DNA from: Rubrobacter tropicus
Lineage (GTDB): Bacteria; Actinomycetota; Rubrobacteria; Rubrobacterales; Rubrobacteraceae
Reading direction: 5' to 3'
NCBI RefSeq assembly: GCF_011492945.1
Contig: NZ_CP045119.1
Span: 1,240,001-1,304,000, forward strand
Length of the DNA stretch: 64,000 nt
Part shown: one piece after another, positions 23,941 to 33,056 of the stretch
Position numbering within the stretch: position 1 is the stretch's first letter
Layout of the letters: every line of letters starts with the position of its first letter
The notes under the pieces: model-generated
Database searches by the model: none
Seen by the model: the letters and a program-made list of their open reading frames with translations, nothing else
What the model was told of the DNA's origin: nothing
Made by a program: the position numbers and the translations under genes

Positions 23941-24100
23941 TCAGGGGTGGAGGATCGGGGCTTGCATGGGGTTTCGTGGCGCGCCCCTGGAGACCTCGGT
24001 GCCTCGCGGCCGGCGAGGGCCGGTCCTTACGCAAACCGCTGTAGAGGTGGCGCGGAAGGGGGTTGGCCTGCCGACCGGGGTGGAGCAGGTTCCTCTCGCC
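23941..24100. repeat. Conserved intergenic element, copy A (downstream of glyS)
   Basis: This stretch matches 42181-42500 in separated blocks: GGGGTGGAGGxTCGGGGC at its left, CGTGGCGCxCCCCTG, the block CGGTCxxTxCGCAAACC followed by TGTAG, and GAGCAGGTTxCT near the right end. In both places the right end abuts the stop codon of a minus-strand gene. Conservation between two unrelated loci without a shared reading frame suggests a structured RNA or a mobile non-coding element. Strand of action unknown. Confidence 0.6.
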
Positions 24101-24104
24101 CGGG

Positions 24105-25487
24105 CTACCCGGAGATGAGGTCCTTCAACCGGTCCCGGACGGCCTTGATCGGGATGCGCTCCTGCTTTAGCGTGTCGCGGTCCCGGATGGTTACCTGCTT
24201 GTCCTCGATGGTGTCGAAGTCGACGGTAACGCAGAAGGGGGTGCCCGCCTCGTCCTGGCGGCGGTAGCGGCGTCCGATGGAGCCCGAGTCGTCGTAGAAC
24301 AGGCGGTAGTCGCCCTTGAGGTCGTCGTAGAGCTCGCGGGCTATGGTCGAGACGGGCTGCTTCTTGGAGAGCGGGAAGACGGCGGCCTTGGTCGGGGCGA
24401 TGCGGGGGTGGAGCTTCAGGACCGTGCGCTCCTCGCCGTTTACCTCCTCCTCCGTGTAGGCGTCCATGAGGAAGGCGAGCATGATGCGGTCCGGGCCGAC
24501 GGCCGGCTCTATGACGTAGGGGTAGTAGCGGTTGTTCGTGGTCTGGTCTATGTACTCCAGGTTCTCGCCGGAGTGCTCGGCGTGCTGTTTGAGGTCGTAG
24601 TCCGTGCGGTTGGCCACACCTTCCAGCTCCGACCATCCGGCGAACGGGTAGTTGTACTCGATGTCGACGGTGCGCTTGGAGTAGTGGGAGAGCTTCTCCT
24701 TCGGGTGCTCGTAGCGGCGGAGGTTCTCCTCCCTGATGCCGAGGTTCAGGTACCAGTTCCAGCGCTCCTCGATCCAGTACTCGTGCCACTCCTCGTCCGT
24801 GCCGGGCTCGACGAAGAACTCCATCTCCATCTGCTCGAACTCGCGGGTGCGGAAGATAAAGTTGCCTGGCGTGATCTCGTTCCGAAAAGACTTGCCCTGC
24901 TGCGCGATCCCGAACGGTACCTTTACCCGGCTCGTCTGGGTGACGTTCTTGAAGTTGACGAAGATCCCCTGCGCCGTCTCGGGCCTGAGATAAGCCAGGT
25001 TCTCATCGCTCTTGACCGGCCCCATGTAAGTCTCGAACATGAGGTTGAAGGGCCGCACCGGCGCGAAGTCCCGTCCGCCGTCGACGGGATCCTTGACCCT
25101 GTCGTCTTCCTGGATGATCTTGGTGAGCTCCTCCGGGCTCAGCCCTTCGGCGTCGATGCCGGTCGCGTCCTCTATTAGGTGGTCCGCCCTGTAGCGGCGC
25201 TTGCTGGTGCGGCTCTCGACGAGCATGTCGTTGAAGGTCGCCGTGTGCCCCGAGGCCTCCCACACCTTCGGGTGCATGATGATCGCCGCGTCCAGCCCAA
25301 CCACGTCGTCCCGCATGTGGACCGTGCTTCGCCACCACTCTTCCTTGATGTTCCGCTTCATCTCGACACCGAGCGGCCCGTAGTCGTAGGAAGACCTCAG
25401 ACCGCCGTAGATCTCCGAGCTCTGATACACAAAGCCCCTGCGCTTGCAGAAGGCGACCATCTTCTCCATCGTCACGGCCTGCGACAT
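24105..25487 (-). CDS. glyS: Glycyl-tRNA synthetase (alpha-dimer type)
   Basis: A class II synthetase of 460 residues that charges tRNA-Gly. It opens with [23 protein letters not shown], contains [14 protein letters not shown] and [20 protein letters not shown], motif 2 near [23 protein letters not shown] (quoted in parts: [17 protein letters not shown]), and the C-terminal anticodon-binding domain with [18 protein letters not shown]. This is the single-chain dimeric GlyRS, not the alpha2beta2 form. ATG 25487 follows GGAGGAT. The gene has an ordinary length for the type. Confidence 0.96.
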   Translation of the reverse strand: MSQAVTMEKMVAFCKRRGFVYQSSEIYGGLRSSYDYGPLGVEMKRNIKEEWWRSTVHMRDDVVGLDAAIIMHPKVWEASGHTATFNDMLVESRTSKRRYRADHLIEDATGIDAEGLSPEELTKIIQEDDRVKDPVDGGRDFAPVRPFNLMFETYMGPVKSDENLAYLRPETAQGIFVNFKNVTQTSRVKVPFGIAQQGKSFRNEITPGNFIFRTREFEQMEMEFFVEPGTDEEWHEYWIEERWNWYLNLGIREENLRRYEHPKEKLSHYSKRTVDIEYNYPFAGWSELEGVANRTDYDLKQHAEHSGENLEYIDQTTNNRYYPYVIEPAVGPDRIMLAFLMDAYTEEEVNGEERTVLKLHPRIAPTKAAVFPLSKKQPVSTIARELYDDLKGDYRLFYDDSGSIGRRYRRQDEAGTPFCVTVDFDTIEDKQVTIRDRDTLKQERIPIKAVRDRLKDLISG

Positions 25488-25560
25488 GTCTTATCCTCCG
25501 GATCTTTCTGTGGCATACACGCCACAAATTTGAGCAAGTATATCTCCTCCCTTCGGTCGT

Positions 25561-25778
25561 CGCGCACGCTTCGGCCCGCTTCGCGGGCCTCGCTTTCAGC
25601 TTGTCGGCTTTCTACCGCCCAAGGCGCGACCGGGCAGCGCAACACGTGGCGGTTCGAGTACCGAGAGGCGTAACGCATACAGACGACTGGCTGACAGGCT
25701 GAAAGCCCCCGAAGACGGCGTGCTGACGAGGCGCGAAGCGCCGGGCCGACAAGCGGAGGCGTAAGCCGGAGCGTGCTA
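25561..25778. repeat. Modular hairpin repeat, full copy E2
   Basis: This copy is about 218 bp, with a left arm, a core and a right arm. Self-complementary modules are GGCCCGCTTCGCGGGCC (25573-25589), GGCGCGAAGCGCC (25730-25742) and GGCGTAAGCC. They are separated by linkers GCTGACAGGCTGAAAGC, GTGCTGACGA and GACAAGCGGA. It is in inverted orientation relative to the copies at 31099 and 46302. Its last bases include CTA, the stop codon of the minus-strand cadA gene. Confidence 0.88.
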
Positions 25779-27947
25779 CTTCCTGAAGAGCCGGAGGCCG
25801 TTCAGCGTGACGGCTACGGAGGTGCCCATGTCGGCGAGGACCGCCGCCCACAGGGCCACGAGGCCGAAGGGGGCCAGCAGTACGAAGACGCCCTTGATGA
25901 GCAGCGAGACTAGGACGTTCTGCTTGATGATGCTTTCGGCGGCCCGCGAGATCTTCACGGCCTCCGCCAGCCTGGACAGGTCGTCTTGCATGAGGGCCAC
26001 GTCGGCGGTCTCCAGCGCCACGTCCGTCCCGGCGGCGCCCATCGCGAACCCGACCGAGGAGGCGGCGAGCGCCGGCGCGTCGTTCACCCCGTCGCCCACC
26101 ATCCCCGCCGAGCCGTGCTTCTGGACGAGGCTCCGCACCGCCTCGACCTTCTGCTCCGGGAGAAGCCGCGCCCTGTAGCCGACGCCGAGGGCTTCCGCCG
26201 CCCTGCGCGCCGGGGCCTCCGCGTCGCCGCTGAGCATGACGATCTCCCCGATTCCGGCCCCCCTCAACGCGTCCACGGTCGACCGGGCATCCGGCCGCAC
26301 GGCGTCCGCCAGCCCGAAGACGGCGATCGGCCCGGACCCGTCACCGAGCACGACGGGCGTCTCGCCCGCCCGCTCCACCTCTCCGAGCGCGGCCTCGGCC
26401 GCGGCCAGCGAGATGCCCCGCTCGCCGAAGAGCCTCGGGCTTCCGACCAGGTAAAGTTTGCCTCCGACCTTGCCTTCCGCGCCTTTGCCCTGGAAAGACT
26501 CGAAGTCCGCGACCGGAAGACCGGCCGCGTCCCTCGCCTGCGCCGCCGAGAGGATCGCGTACGCCAGGGGGTGCTCCGAGCGTCGTTCCAGCGCCGCGGC
26601 CAACGCCAGCGCCCCGTCTCTGTCCCACCCGTTCAGCGCCACCACCCGCGACAGGACCGGACGACCTTCCGTCAGGGTCCCGGTCTTGTCGAAGGCGAGC
26701 GCCTTGAGTCGTCCCGCCGCCTCCAGCGCCGCCCCGCCTTTTATGAGGATGCCGCGCCGTGATGCGGCGCCTATCCCGGAGACGACCGTGACCGGTGTCG
26801 AGATGACGAGCGCGCACGGGCAGGCGATGATGAGCAGCGCGAGCGCCCGGTAGAACCAGTCCCCGAAACCGCCGCCCAACAGCGGCGGCACCAGGGCGAG
26901 AACGACGGCGGCGGCCACCACGATCGGCGTGTAGACGCGCGAGAAGCGGTCCACGAACTGCTCCGCCGGGGCCTTCTTCGCCTGCGCCTCCTCCACGAGG
27001 CGGGCTATCTTCTGCAGCGTGGAGTCCCCGGCCCGCTTCGTCGCCCTGACGACCAGCCCGCCCGAACCGTTCAGCGCCCCGGAGTAGACGGCGTCCCCCG
27101 GCGACTTCCCGACGGGGACGCTCTCGCCCGTCACGGGCGACTCGTCCATGGTGGAGGCCCCCTCGGCCACCACGCCGTCAACCGCGAGGCGCTCCCCGGG
27201 GCGCAGGATCACGACCTCCCCGATCCCAACCTCCCCGGTCGGCACGACGACCTCCCCATCACCCCGCCTGACGAGCACCTCGTCCGGGGCGAGCCGCACG
27301 AGCGAGCGCACCGCCCCGCGCGTCCTGTCCACGGCGTAGGCCTGCAAGGCGTTGCCCGCCGAAAATAGAACGACCACCGAGGCGGCCTCGGCCCACTCGC
27401 CGATACCAGCGGCCCCTATGGTGGCCGCGCTCATCAGAACGTTCATGTCCAGTTGCCTGGCCCGCAGCCCTGAGAGCGCCGCCCGGAAGATCTGAACCCC
27501 CCCGACCACTATCGCGGTTGCGTAGATCCCGGTCACCACAACCCCCGAGGTCCCGGCGATCGAGAGCGCGAGCCCGGCCAGGAACAGCAGCGCCGACGCT
27601 CCCGTGAGCGCCGCCCGCGGCGTTCGCCAGAAAGGCACGGTCTCCGCATCTTCGTTCCTGACGACGTGGTAGCCCGCGCTTTCGACCGCCTTTTCGATCT
27701 CCCCGACAGGGAGATCCGGATCGTGCTCGGCGTCCAGCCTGCCGGCCGCGAAATTGACCGCCGCCCGATGCACCCCTGGCAACTTCACCACCGTCTTCTC
27801 CACGGTGGCCGCGCAACTGGCGCAGTCCATCCCCCCGACCCGCACCACCGTGCGCCCGAGCCCGCCGTCGGGATCGGCCACCGTCGGCCAGGCTTCGACC
27901 GCCGGCTCCTGCCCGATAACGGGGAGCATTTTTCTGGGGCGGCTCAC
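25776..27947 (-). CDS. cadA: Heavy-metal P1B-type ATPase (Zn/Cd/Pb exporter type)
   Basis: The 723-residue pump exports metal ions using ATP. In order: an N-terminal metal-binding domain with GMDCASC (about residue 38), transmembrane helices from about 110, the phosphatase loop DESPVTGESVPVGK, the CPC ion site in IIACPCALVISTPV, the phosphorylated Asp in DKTGTLTEG, the SEHPLAYAIL motif and VGDGVNDAPAL. The CPC plus the context of a CadC-like repressor point to Zn/Cd/Pb rather than copper. The ATG overlaps the repressor stop by 4 bp. Its stop codon is formed by the first bases of a repeat copy. Confidence 0.93.
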   Translation of the reverse strand: MSRPRKMLPVIGQEPAVEAWPTVADPDGGLGRTVVRVGGMDCASCAATVEKTVVKLPGVHRAAVNFAAGRLDAEHDPDLPVGEIEKAVESAGYHVVRNEDAETVPFWRTPRAALTGASALLFLAGLALSIAGTSGVVVTGIYATAIVVGGVQIFRAALSGLRARQLDMNVLMSAATIGAAGIGEWAEAASVVVLFSAGNALQAYAVDRTRGAVRSLVRLAPDEVLVRRGDGEVVVPTGEVGIGEVVILRPGERLAVDGVVAEGASTMDESPVTGESVPVGKSPGDAVYSGALNGSGGLVVRATKRAGDSTLQKIARLVEEAQAKKAPAEQFVDRFSRVYTPIVVAAAVVLALVPPLLGGGFGDWFYRALALLIIACPCALVISTPVTVVSGIGAASRRGILIKGGAALEAAGRLKALAFDKTGTLTEGRPVLSRVVALNGWDRDGALALAAALERRSEHPLAYAILSAAQARDAAGLPVADFESFQGKGAEGKVGGKLYLVGSPRLFGERGISLAAAEAALGEVERAGETPVVLGDGSGPIAVFGLADAVRPDARSTVDALRGAGIGEIVMLSGDAEAPARRAAEALGVGYRARLLPEQKVEAVRSLVQKHGSAGMVGDGVNDAPALAASSVGFAMGAAGTDVALETADVALMQDDLSRLAEAVKISRAAESIIKQNVLVSLLIKGVFVLLAPFGLVALWAAVLADMGTSVAVTLNGLRLFRK

Positions 27948-28303
27948 GCCTCTACCAGCCTCCCCGCGCCGAGAACCGCGGAGAGCAGGGCCCTCCCGCC
28001 CTCCGTGAGCCCGTACATGACGAGCTTGCCGTCGCGCCTGGAGCGGACGAGGCCGGAGGAGCGGAGGGTGCGAAGATGGTGGGAGACGAGACCCTGGGAG
28101 CGGCCCGAGATCCAGGCCAGGTCACAGACGCATAACTCCCCGCCTTCCCCGAGCGCCGCCGCCAACATCAACCGCGTCGGGTCAGATAAAGCCTTCGCCC
28201 GTCCCGCCGCGCCGTCGGCCTCGTCGTCGTGGAGCATCCTCTCCCGGATCGCCTCCGCCCGCGGAGCATCGAGACAGAGTAGATCGCAGCGGTCATCGCT
28301 CAT
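27944..28303 (-). CDS. cadC: ArsR/SmtB-family metal-sensing repressor (CadC/CmtR type)
   Basis: The 119-residue winged-helix protein has the CadC metal motif ELCVCDLA (about residues 56-63) in the alpha3-region and N-terminal Cys residues in CDLLCLDAP that complete the CadC metal site, followed by the recognition helix SQGLVSHHLRTLRSSGLV and the wing SRRDGKLVMYGL. It should leave its operator when Cd, Pb or Zn bind. It is the first gene of the cadC-cadA pair, overlapping by ATGA. Confidence 0.9.
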   Translation of the reverse strand: MSDDRCDLLCLDAPRAEAIRERMLHDDEADGAAGRAKALSDPTRLMLAAALGEGGELCVCDLAWISGRSQGLVSHHLRTLRSSGLVRSRRDGKLVMYGLTEGGRALLSAVLGAGRLVEA

Positions 28304-28345
28304 ACTAACGTCCTAATAGTCGTTTATATGTATTTGAAGGATAGC
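28304..28345 (-). promoter_or_regulatory. AT-rich promoter/operator of cadC-cadA
   Basis: Read on the minus strand, TTCAAATACATATAAACG and ACTATTAGG lie within 40 bp before the cadC ATG, in strong contrast with the GC-rich surroundings. AATA and TATT about 12 bp apart form a partial inverted repeat of the ArsR-operator kind. Exact -35/-10 boxes cannot be fixed. Confidence 0.45.
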
Positions 28346-28413
28346 AGGTTGCGAGCGTGGGGAACAGGGCGGGGGCACCGGGCGGTGCGCGTCTTCGGGA
28401 GGGTCTTCTGGCA

Positions 28414-28446
28414 TTGAAGTGGGCCCGCCTTCGGTATAATGCCCGC
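28414..28446 (+). promoter_or_regulatory. Promoter placing the transcript start at the GTG codon (leaderless)
   Basis: TTGAAG (28414-28419) and a perfect TATAAT (28435-28440) are 15 bp apart. The GTG start of the next gene lies only 6 bp after the -10 box, where transcription would begin, and no Shine-Dalgarno fits between. Confidence 0.6.
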
Positions 28447-29016
28447 GTGGAAACCGCGTTGACTTTAGGGCTGGGTATAGGAATCGCTTCCATCGCGGGG
28501 GTGCGGGCTTTTCTGCCGCTCGTTTTGGTCTACTACCTATCGCTACCGGAAGGTCCGTTCCTGTTCGGAACCTTTCCGGTTTGGGCTGTGATCTCGGCGC
28601 TAGCGATACTGGTGGTTCTGGAGTCCGTCCTCGACAAAGTGGGGGCCGCAGAACGTGTCTTCAACTACGTCATGGTCCCCATCAGGGTCGCCGCCGGAGC
28701 CCTGGTGTTCGGGATTATGTCGGGCGTGGCCACGATCTCCGAAGCAGTACCCTGGCTCATCGCCGGCGCGGTAATCGCGGGCGTCGTGGCCGTGCTCAAG
28801 GTCCTGCTCAGGCCCTCGGCAAGGGATGCTTCATCCGGCGTTTCTACCGCTTTTCTGAGCTTTATTGAGGACGTAATCGGGTTGGTGGGTGGGGTATTGG
28901 CGCTCTTCGTGCCTTATCTGCCGGCATTGCTCGTGGCGTTTCTGTTATTCTTTTTCTCTCGCATCAGGAAGCGGCGGGGAAGGAAGTTCGGGGGCCTCCG
29001 CATCCTCGGCGACTAG
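28447..29016 (+). CDS. DUF4126-family membrane protein
   Basis: The 189-residue protein starts with GTG (VETALTLGLGIGIASIAGVRAFLPL), the characteristic N-terminal segment of DUF4126, and has about six hydrophobic segments. A basic tail (FSRIRKRRGRKFGG) ends on the cytoplasmic side. Function unknown. Probably translated from a leaderless mRNA (see the promoter just upstream). An upstream start at 28357 would place the promoter inside the gene, so I reject it. Confidence 0.8.
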   Translation: METALTLGLGIGIASIAGVRAFLPLVLVYYLSLPEGPFLFGTFPVWAVISALAILVVLESVLDKVGAAERVFNYVMVPIRVAAGALVFGIMSGVATISEAVPWLIAGAVIAGVVAVLKVLLRPSARDASSGVSTAFLSFIEDVIGLVGGVLALFVPYLPALLVAFLLFFFSRIRKRRGRKFGGLRILGD

Positions 29017-29044
29017 GGTTCGTCGGCTCTCTCAGGAGGGTGCC

Positions 29045-30028
29045 ATGGAGGAACGTGAGATCACCATCGTCAAGGGCGGGCGACAGACCCCGTTCTCCAG
29101 GGGCATCCTGGCCCAGACGCTCGCCCAGGCGGGCGCGGGGCCGGAGATGGCCCACCAGATAGCGAGCGAAGTCCGCGCCGAGCTCGCGGCCGAGCAGCGC
29201 TTCACCGTCGAGGAGGAGGAGGTGCTGGCCCGCGTCAGGGACAAGCTCGTCAAGAAGGACGCCATCGCGGTCGGGCGGCTCGACAAGTGGCGGATATTGC
29301 GCGAGTCGAGCGAGCCCGTGGTCGTCTTGATCGGCGGCGCCACGGGGGTCGGGACGAGCACGCTGGCGGCGGACATCGCGCGGCGGCTGAACATCCAGAG
29401 CGTGGTCGGGACCGACTCCATCAGGGAGGTGTTGCGGCACGCCATAAGCCCCGACCTGTTGCCGATCCTGCACAAGAGCTCGTACGAGATCAAGCGCCAG
29501 GACGTGCGGGTGCCGGTCGGCGAGGAGGAGGCCGTGCTCTTCGGCTTTCGGGAGCAGGCGGCGAGGGTCTGCGTCGGGGTCGAGGCGATCGTGGATCGGG
29601 GGCTCAAGGAGGGGACTAACCTCGTCATCGAGGGGGTCCACCTGGTGCCCGAGATCATACCCGAGCGGTACCGGGACCACCCGAACGTCTGCACGATCGT
29701 GGTTCACCTCTCCGACGAGAACGTCCACCGCTCCAGGTTCTACATAAGGGCGATGGGCACGGCGATGCGCCGGCCGGCAGAGGAGTACATAGCTCACTTC
29801 CAGCAGATACGCCAGATCCACGACTACATAGTCGAGAGCGCCGACCGGGCCGGCGTGAACGCGGTCGAGAACCTCTCCATAGAGAACACCTCCGACGAGG
29901 TGGTCGAGATCGTGGCCAACCGCGTCTCCGGCATCGCCGAGAGGGCCGAAAGGCGGACCTCCCCGCTCCTGATGGGCGTGGACACCCCGCGCCACGGCAT
30001 CCCGATCTCCCAGACCAAAAGCGGTTAG
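29045..30028 (+). CDS. 2-phosphoglycerate kinase with N-terminal ATP-cone
   Basis: The N-terminal 90 residues form an ATP-cone-like domain (EITIVKGGRQTPFSRGILAQ). Then comes a P-loop kinase with VVLIGGATGVGTSTLAADIARRL (Walker A, GATGVGTS) and VVGTDSIREVLRHA, the layout of archaeal 2-phosphoglycerate kinases that make 2,3-bisphosphoglycerate. ATG 29045 follows AGGAGGG. In methanogens the product leads to cyclic 2,3-diphosphoglycerate, a thermolyte; a compatible-solute or glycerate-phosphate role here is an inference. A more general zeta-toxin/uridine-kinase-like P-loop enzyme is the alternative. Confidence 0.82.
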   Translation: MEEREITIVKGGRQTPFSRGILAQTLAQAGAGPEMAHQIASEVRAELAAEQRFTVEEEEVLARVRDKLVKKDAIAVGRLDKWRILRESSEPVVVLIGGATGVGTSTLAADIARRLNIQSVVGTDSIREVLRHAISPDLLPILHKSSYEIKRQDVRVPVGEEEAVLFGFREQAARVCVGVEAIVDRGLKEGTNLVIEGVHLVPEIIPERYRDHPNVCTIVVHLSDENVHRSRFYIRAMGTAMRRPAEEYIAHFQQIRQIHDYIVESADRAGVNAVENLSIENTSDEVVEIVANRVSGIAERAERRTSPLLMGVDTPRHGIPISQTKSG

Positions 30029-30058
30029 AATACGCGAAAGGCCCACGAGGAGGCAGAG

Positions 30059-30487
30059 GTGCTGGATAAAGGACGGCTGAGAACGTTCCTGCTCGGCGGG
30101 GCCGCGGGACTCCTTGCGGGCGTGCTCCTCGCCCCGCGAAGCGGCAAGGAACTGCGGGGTTCTTTGGCGGACCGCGCCGGTGAAGCCAGGGAGCGCGGAC
30201 GCGAATCGTACTTCGAGGCCCAGGAGGGAATGCGCGAACGCGTGGCCGCCACCCGCGAGGCCCGCCGCCCCCAACCCGGCCCGGAAGCGACCCCCGCAGA
30301 CGCGCCCGACGCGGCCCCGGTCGCGCCCCGCCCCCGCCTGCGGGACGTATCGAGCGGCGTCGCAGGGACGCAAGAAGGGGACCTGGCCGGTGAGGCCGAG
30401 AGGTCCGAGGAGCTACGAAGGAAAGTGCGGGAGACGCGCGAGCGGCTGCGGGGCAAGCGCGACCTCGGGCGGGGTCCCGAAGAATGA
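30059..30487 (+). CDS. YtxH-type general stress membrane protein
   Basis: The 142-residue product begins with GTG behind GAGGAGG and has the YtxH signature: a short hydrophobic segment with LLGGAAGLLAGVLLAPRSGKELR, then a charged, probably extended or coiled region with Pro/Ala-rich linker. YtxH proteins are associated with stress in Bacillus. The stop overlaps the next ATG (ATGA). Confidence 0.75.
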   Translation: MLDKGRLRTFLLGGAAGLLAGVLLAPRSGKELRGSLADRAGEARERGRESYFEAQEGMRERVAATREARRPQPGPEATPADAPDAAPVAPRPRLRDVSSGVAGTQEGDLAGEAERSEELRRKVRETRERLRGKRDLGRGPEE

Positions 30488-31098
30488 AAGCCGCCCCCTT
30501 CGTGCCGACGATCGTGGCGATCTCGCCGGAGATGGTGGAAGAAGCCCCGGGCCTCGAAGCCGCGATCTCCTTCTGGACGGAGGGCCGCCCCGCTGACGAG
30601 TGGCTTCGCGAACTGGAGGGTTGCTGGGGCGGCGCTGGCTTCGTCCTGCGAAGGGCGGACGAGGTTCAGGGCTTCGTGCTCTGCGGCCCGCGGGAGAGCC
30701 TGCCGCGGGCGGGACGTTACCCCGTCGGCCCCCTCGACGACGACGCCGTATTGCTCGCCTTCGTGGGGGGCGACCCGCGCACCCGCCGCCGGTTGCTGGT
30801 ACGGATGCTCAGGGACCTCCGCCTCCGGGGCGTCGGCTCTGTCGAGGCGATCGCCAGCGACCGGGAGACCCCCCACCACGCCCACACCGCCTTCCTCCTG
30901 GAGAGCGGCTGGCGCCCCATCCGCCACGCGCCCTACCGACTCGGCCACTACACCCTGGTCCGCACCGAACTCGCCAGCGCCGTCGAGGTGGGCGAGCTGG
31001 CCCGCTCCCTGGTCGGCAAAGTCCGCCTGCCGAGCCTGAAAGGAAAAGTGCCGTCCCCGGGCGTCCTGGCCCAGGCGGACGGCGAACGCCGGGAATAA
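30484..31098 (+). CDS. GNAT-like acetyltransferase protein
   Basis: The 204-residue protein has a GNAT-like core: GFVLCGPRESL as a strand, LLAFVGGDPRTRRRLLVRMLRDLRLRGV resembling motif A with altered glycines, and SVEAIASDRETPHHAHTAFLLESGWRPI near the end. The acetyl-CoA loop is less standard than in other GNATs here, so activity is uncertain. It is coupled by ATGA to the YtxH gene. Its stop is followed at once by a full copy of the modular repeat. Confidence 0.6.
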   Translation: MKAAPFVPTIVAISPEMVEEAPGLEAAISFWTEGRPADEWLRELEGCWGGAGFVLRRADEVQGFVLCGPRESLPRAGRYPVGPLDDDAVLLAFVGGDPRTRRRLLVRMLRDLRLRGVGSVEAIASDRETPHHAHTAFLLESGWRPIRHAPYRLGHYTLVRTELASAVEVGELARSLVGKVRLPSLKGKVPSPGVLAQADGERRE

Positions 31099-31346
31099 GC
31101 GCGCTCCGGCTTCGCCTGCGCTTTCGGCCCGGCGCTTCGCGCCTCGTCAGCCCGCTTGGGGCCTTGCGGCCCTCGCTTTCAGCTGTCAGCCGGTCGTCCG
31201 TACACGCTGCGCCTCCGGGGACTCGGACCTCTTGGCCATGCGCTGCCCGGTCGGGCTATGGGCGGCAAGAGAGCTGACAGGCTGAGAGCGAGGCCTGCTC
31301 GTAGCAGGCCGGAGCGTGCTGACAAGCTCGCGAAGCGAGCGGGCTA
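31099..31346. repeat. Modular hairpin repeat, full copy E4
   Basis: It fills the whole gap between two converging genes, from one stop codon to the other (CTA at 31344-31346 is the minus-strand stop). Modules: GGCGCTTCGCGCC (31131-31143), GGCCTGCTCGTAGCAGGCC (31292-31310), CTCGCGAAGCGAG (31327-31339), plus GGCGAAGCC and GGGCCGCAAGGCCC read on the minus strand at the left. The core (about 31190-31272) contains GCGCTGCCCGGTCGGGC, as in the other full copies. Confidence 0.88.
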
Positions 31347-33056
31347 CAACGGGACTATTGCTGTTCTGACGGCCGAGCGGCCCTCGGGGGTGGTGGCCCG
31401 CACCTCAAGTATTTTTTGTGGTTCGGTTGGGGCTGCGCCGTTGGTGCTTTCGGACTGGGAGAGGTTCAGGACGAAATCGACGTTGCGGGTCTGTCCGGCC
31501 TGCAGCCCGCGTACCGTGTGCCGGTAGTAGCGGGTCTCCGGGACGGCGGTGTTGCCGGAGGAGACTTCGAGCGTGAGGTTGACGCTTGAGAAGCCCCGGT
31601 CACCCGCGTTTTGCACGGCGACGCGCAGCCTCTGGCCCGGCCCGGCTTCGAGGGAGGCGAGCCGGCCTTCGTCGAGTTCGAGGTCGAGGGCTTGCCCTGA
31701 CTTGCCCGGACCCTGCTCGGGGGAGAGGTCCTTTTCGGAGGAGCCGGTAGCCAGGTTCGCGAGCAGCAGGAAGGCGCCCGCGGTCACGAAAAAGGCGAGC
31801 GCCGCGCCGGAGGCCCAGAGCGCGGTCTCCCTCACCGCGCCGCCCCTGGGGGCCGGGTTCAGGACCGGGATCTCGTAGAGGTTGTAGAAGTCGTCCAGCA
31901 GGTCGTCGGCGGGGGCGGCGCGTACCTCGGGTTCCCCCGTGGAGGCGCCGCGGGCCACGATCGCGACGCTCGCGCCGGCGGGCGACCAGGCGAGGTCGTC
32001 CGGGCCGGTCTTTATCTCCATGTCCTCGTTGGTCGTCACGGCCGCGAAGTCCCCGCTGGCGAGGTCCAGGACGTAGAGGTTCACGGGCGACTTGGGGTTG
32101 AGACGCCCGACGACGGCGAGGCTCCCGCCGTCGGGGGAGACGCTGGCGCTGCCGGCCACGAAGTCCGCGCCGACCCCCGGCGCCGGCTCCGGAGCACCGG
32201 GCTCGGGATCCGTTCTGTACAGGTCGTAGGCCGGGGGACCGCCCCCTTCGGCGGGCTGGTCGGATCCCGCCACGAAGTAGATGCCGCGGTCCGTCCACTG
32301 GGGCGACCCCAAAATGCCCCGGCCGTCGAGGCTCGATACCTCACGGTCTTCTCCTTCGCGAAGGTCGAAGACGTGTAGCTCGTTCGAAAGGCCGCTCCCC
32401 GCCGGCCGCACGGCGAGCGCGACCCTCTCCCCATCCGGCGAAGGGAAGAGGCCCGTGATCCTGCCCTCCACGCTGCCCGCGTAGATTCGATCCACCCGGC
32501 CGTCTCGAAGCAGGGCGATCCCGCTCTCCCCCGGCCCGACTTTTTGCGCGAGCAGGACCTGCTCCCGCTTCGGGCCGGCGCCCACGGCCAGAATGCCCGA
32601 CGCGATCTTCTCGACCCCGAGCGACCCTTCGCCGGACGCCCGGTAAAGGGTTTTCGGCCTCCCGTCCGACATACCCACGACCTCGTCCGTGCCGCCGAGG
32701 ACCGTCATGGCCTCGTCGCCCGCCCACTCGGCCTCGTCCGCGACGAAATCCCTGGTCGTCCAGCGCGTCACCTCGTCCCCGCCCACGACTTTGTCGACGA
32801 CGTAACCGTCCATCAGAAACGCAACCCGCTCCCCACCCGGCGCCCAACTCGGCGAGCCCTTGTACCCCGGGCCGGAGCTCAGGGGCCTGGCCTCGGGCCC
32901 AAGCCCCGGGTTCGCCCGCCCCTCCGCCGCGGGAAGCGGAGAGATGGACAGGTCTCCTTCATGCGCGCACCCGGCCATTCCGAGTACGGAAAAGGCGAGC
33001 AAAGCGGCGCACAGATGTTTTGGGACACGTGTACGACGTTTACGTTTAGAGGGCAT
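31344..33056 (-). CDS. LpqB-like lipoprotein with beta-propeller, helix and C-terminal beta-domain
   Basis: The 570-residue protein begins with a basic signal peptide and lipobox LGMAGC (Cys 30). Residues about 60-395 hold TolB/WD-like propeller repeats (GSPSWAPGGERVAFLMDG, FPSPDGERVALAV, ASVSPDGGSLAVVG, DLAWSPAGASVAIVA). A transmembrane helix follows at about 405-430 (ASGAALAFFVTAGAFLLLA), then a domain with CARDB-like strands (LRVAVQNAGDRGFSSVNLTL). It is the last gene of an RR-HK-lipoprotein operon and its ATG lies within the kinase gene. This resembles MtrA-MtrB-LpqB of actinobacteria, where LpqB modulates the kinase, but the GerMN domain is missing and the terminal part is extra. Confidence 0.78.
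   Translation of the reverse strand: MPSKRKRRTRVPKHLCAALLAFSVLGMAGCAHEGDLSISPLPAAEGRANPGLGPEARPLSSGPGYKGSPSWAPGGERVAFLMDGYVVDKVVGGDEVTRWTTRDFVADEAEWAGDEAMTVLGGTDEVVGMSDGRPKTLYRASGEGSLGVEKIASGILAVGAGPKREQVLLAQKVGPGESGIALLRDGRVDRIYAGSVEGRITGLFPSPDGERVALAVRPAGSGLSNELHVFDLREGEDREVSSLDGRGILGSPQWTDRGIYFVAGSDQPAEGGGPPAYDLYRTDPEPGAPEPAPGVGADFVAGSASVSPDGGSLAVVGRLNPKSPVNLYVLDLASGDFAAVTTNEDMEIKTGPDDLAWSPAGASVAIVARGASTGEPEVRAAPADDLLDDFYNLYEIPVLNPAPRGGAVRETALWASGAALAFFVTAGAFLLLANLATGSSEKDLSPEQGPGKSGQALDLELDEGRLASLEAGPGQRLRVAVQNAGDRGFSSVNLTLEVSSGNTAVPETRYYRHTVRGLQAGQTRNVDFVLNLSQSESTNGAAPTEPQKILEVRATTPEGRSAVRTAIVPL

Noticed and set aside
25640-25675. tRNA-like GGTTCGAGTACC in repeat E2
   Set aside because: No acceptor stem, D-arm or anticodon arm can be formed; the other copies change this segment freely.
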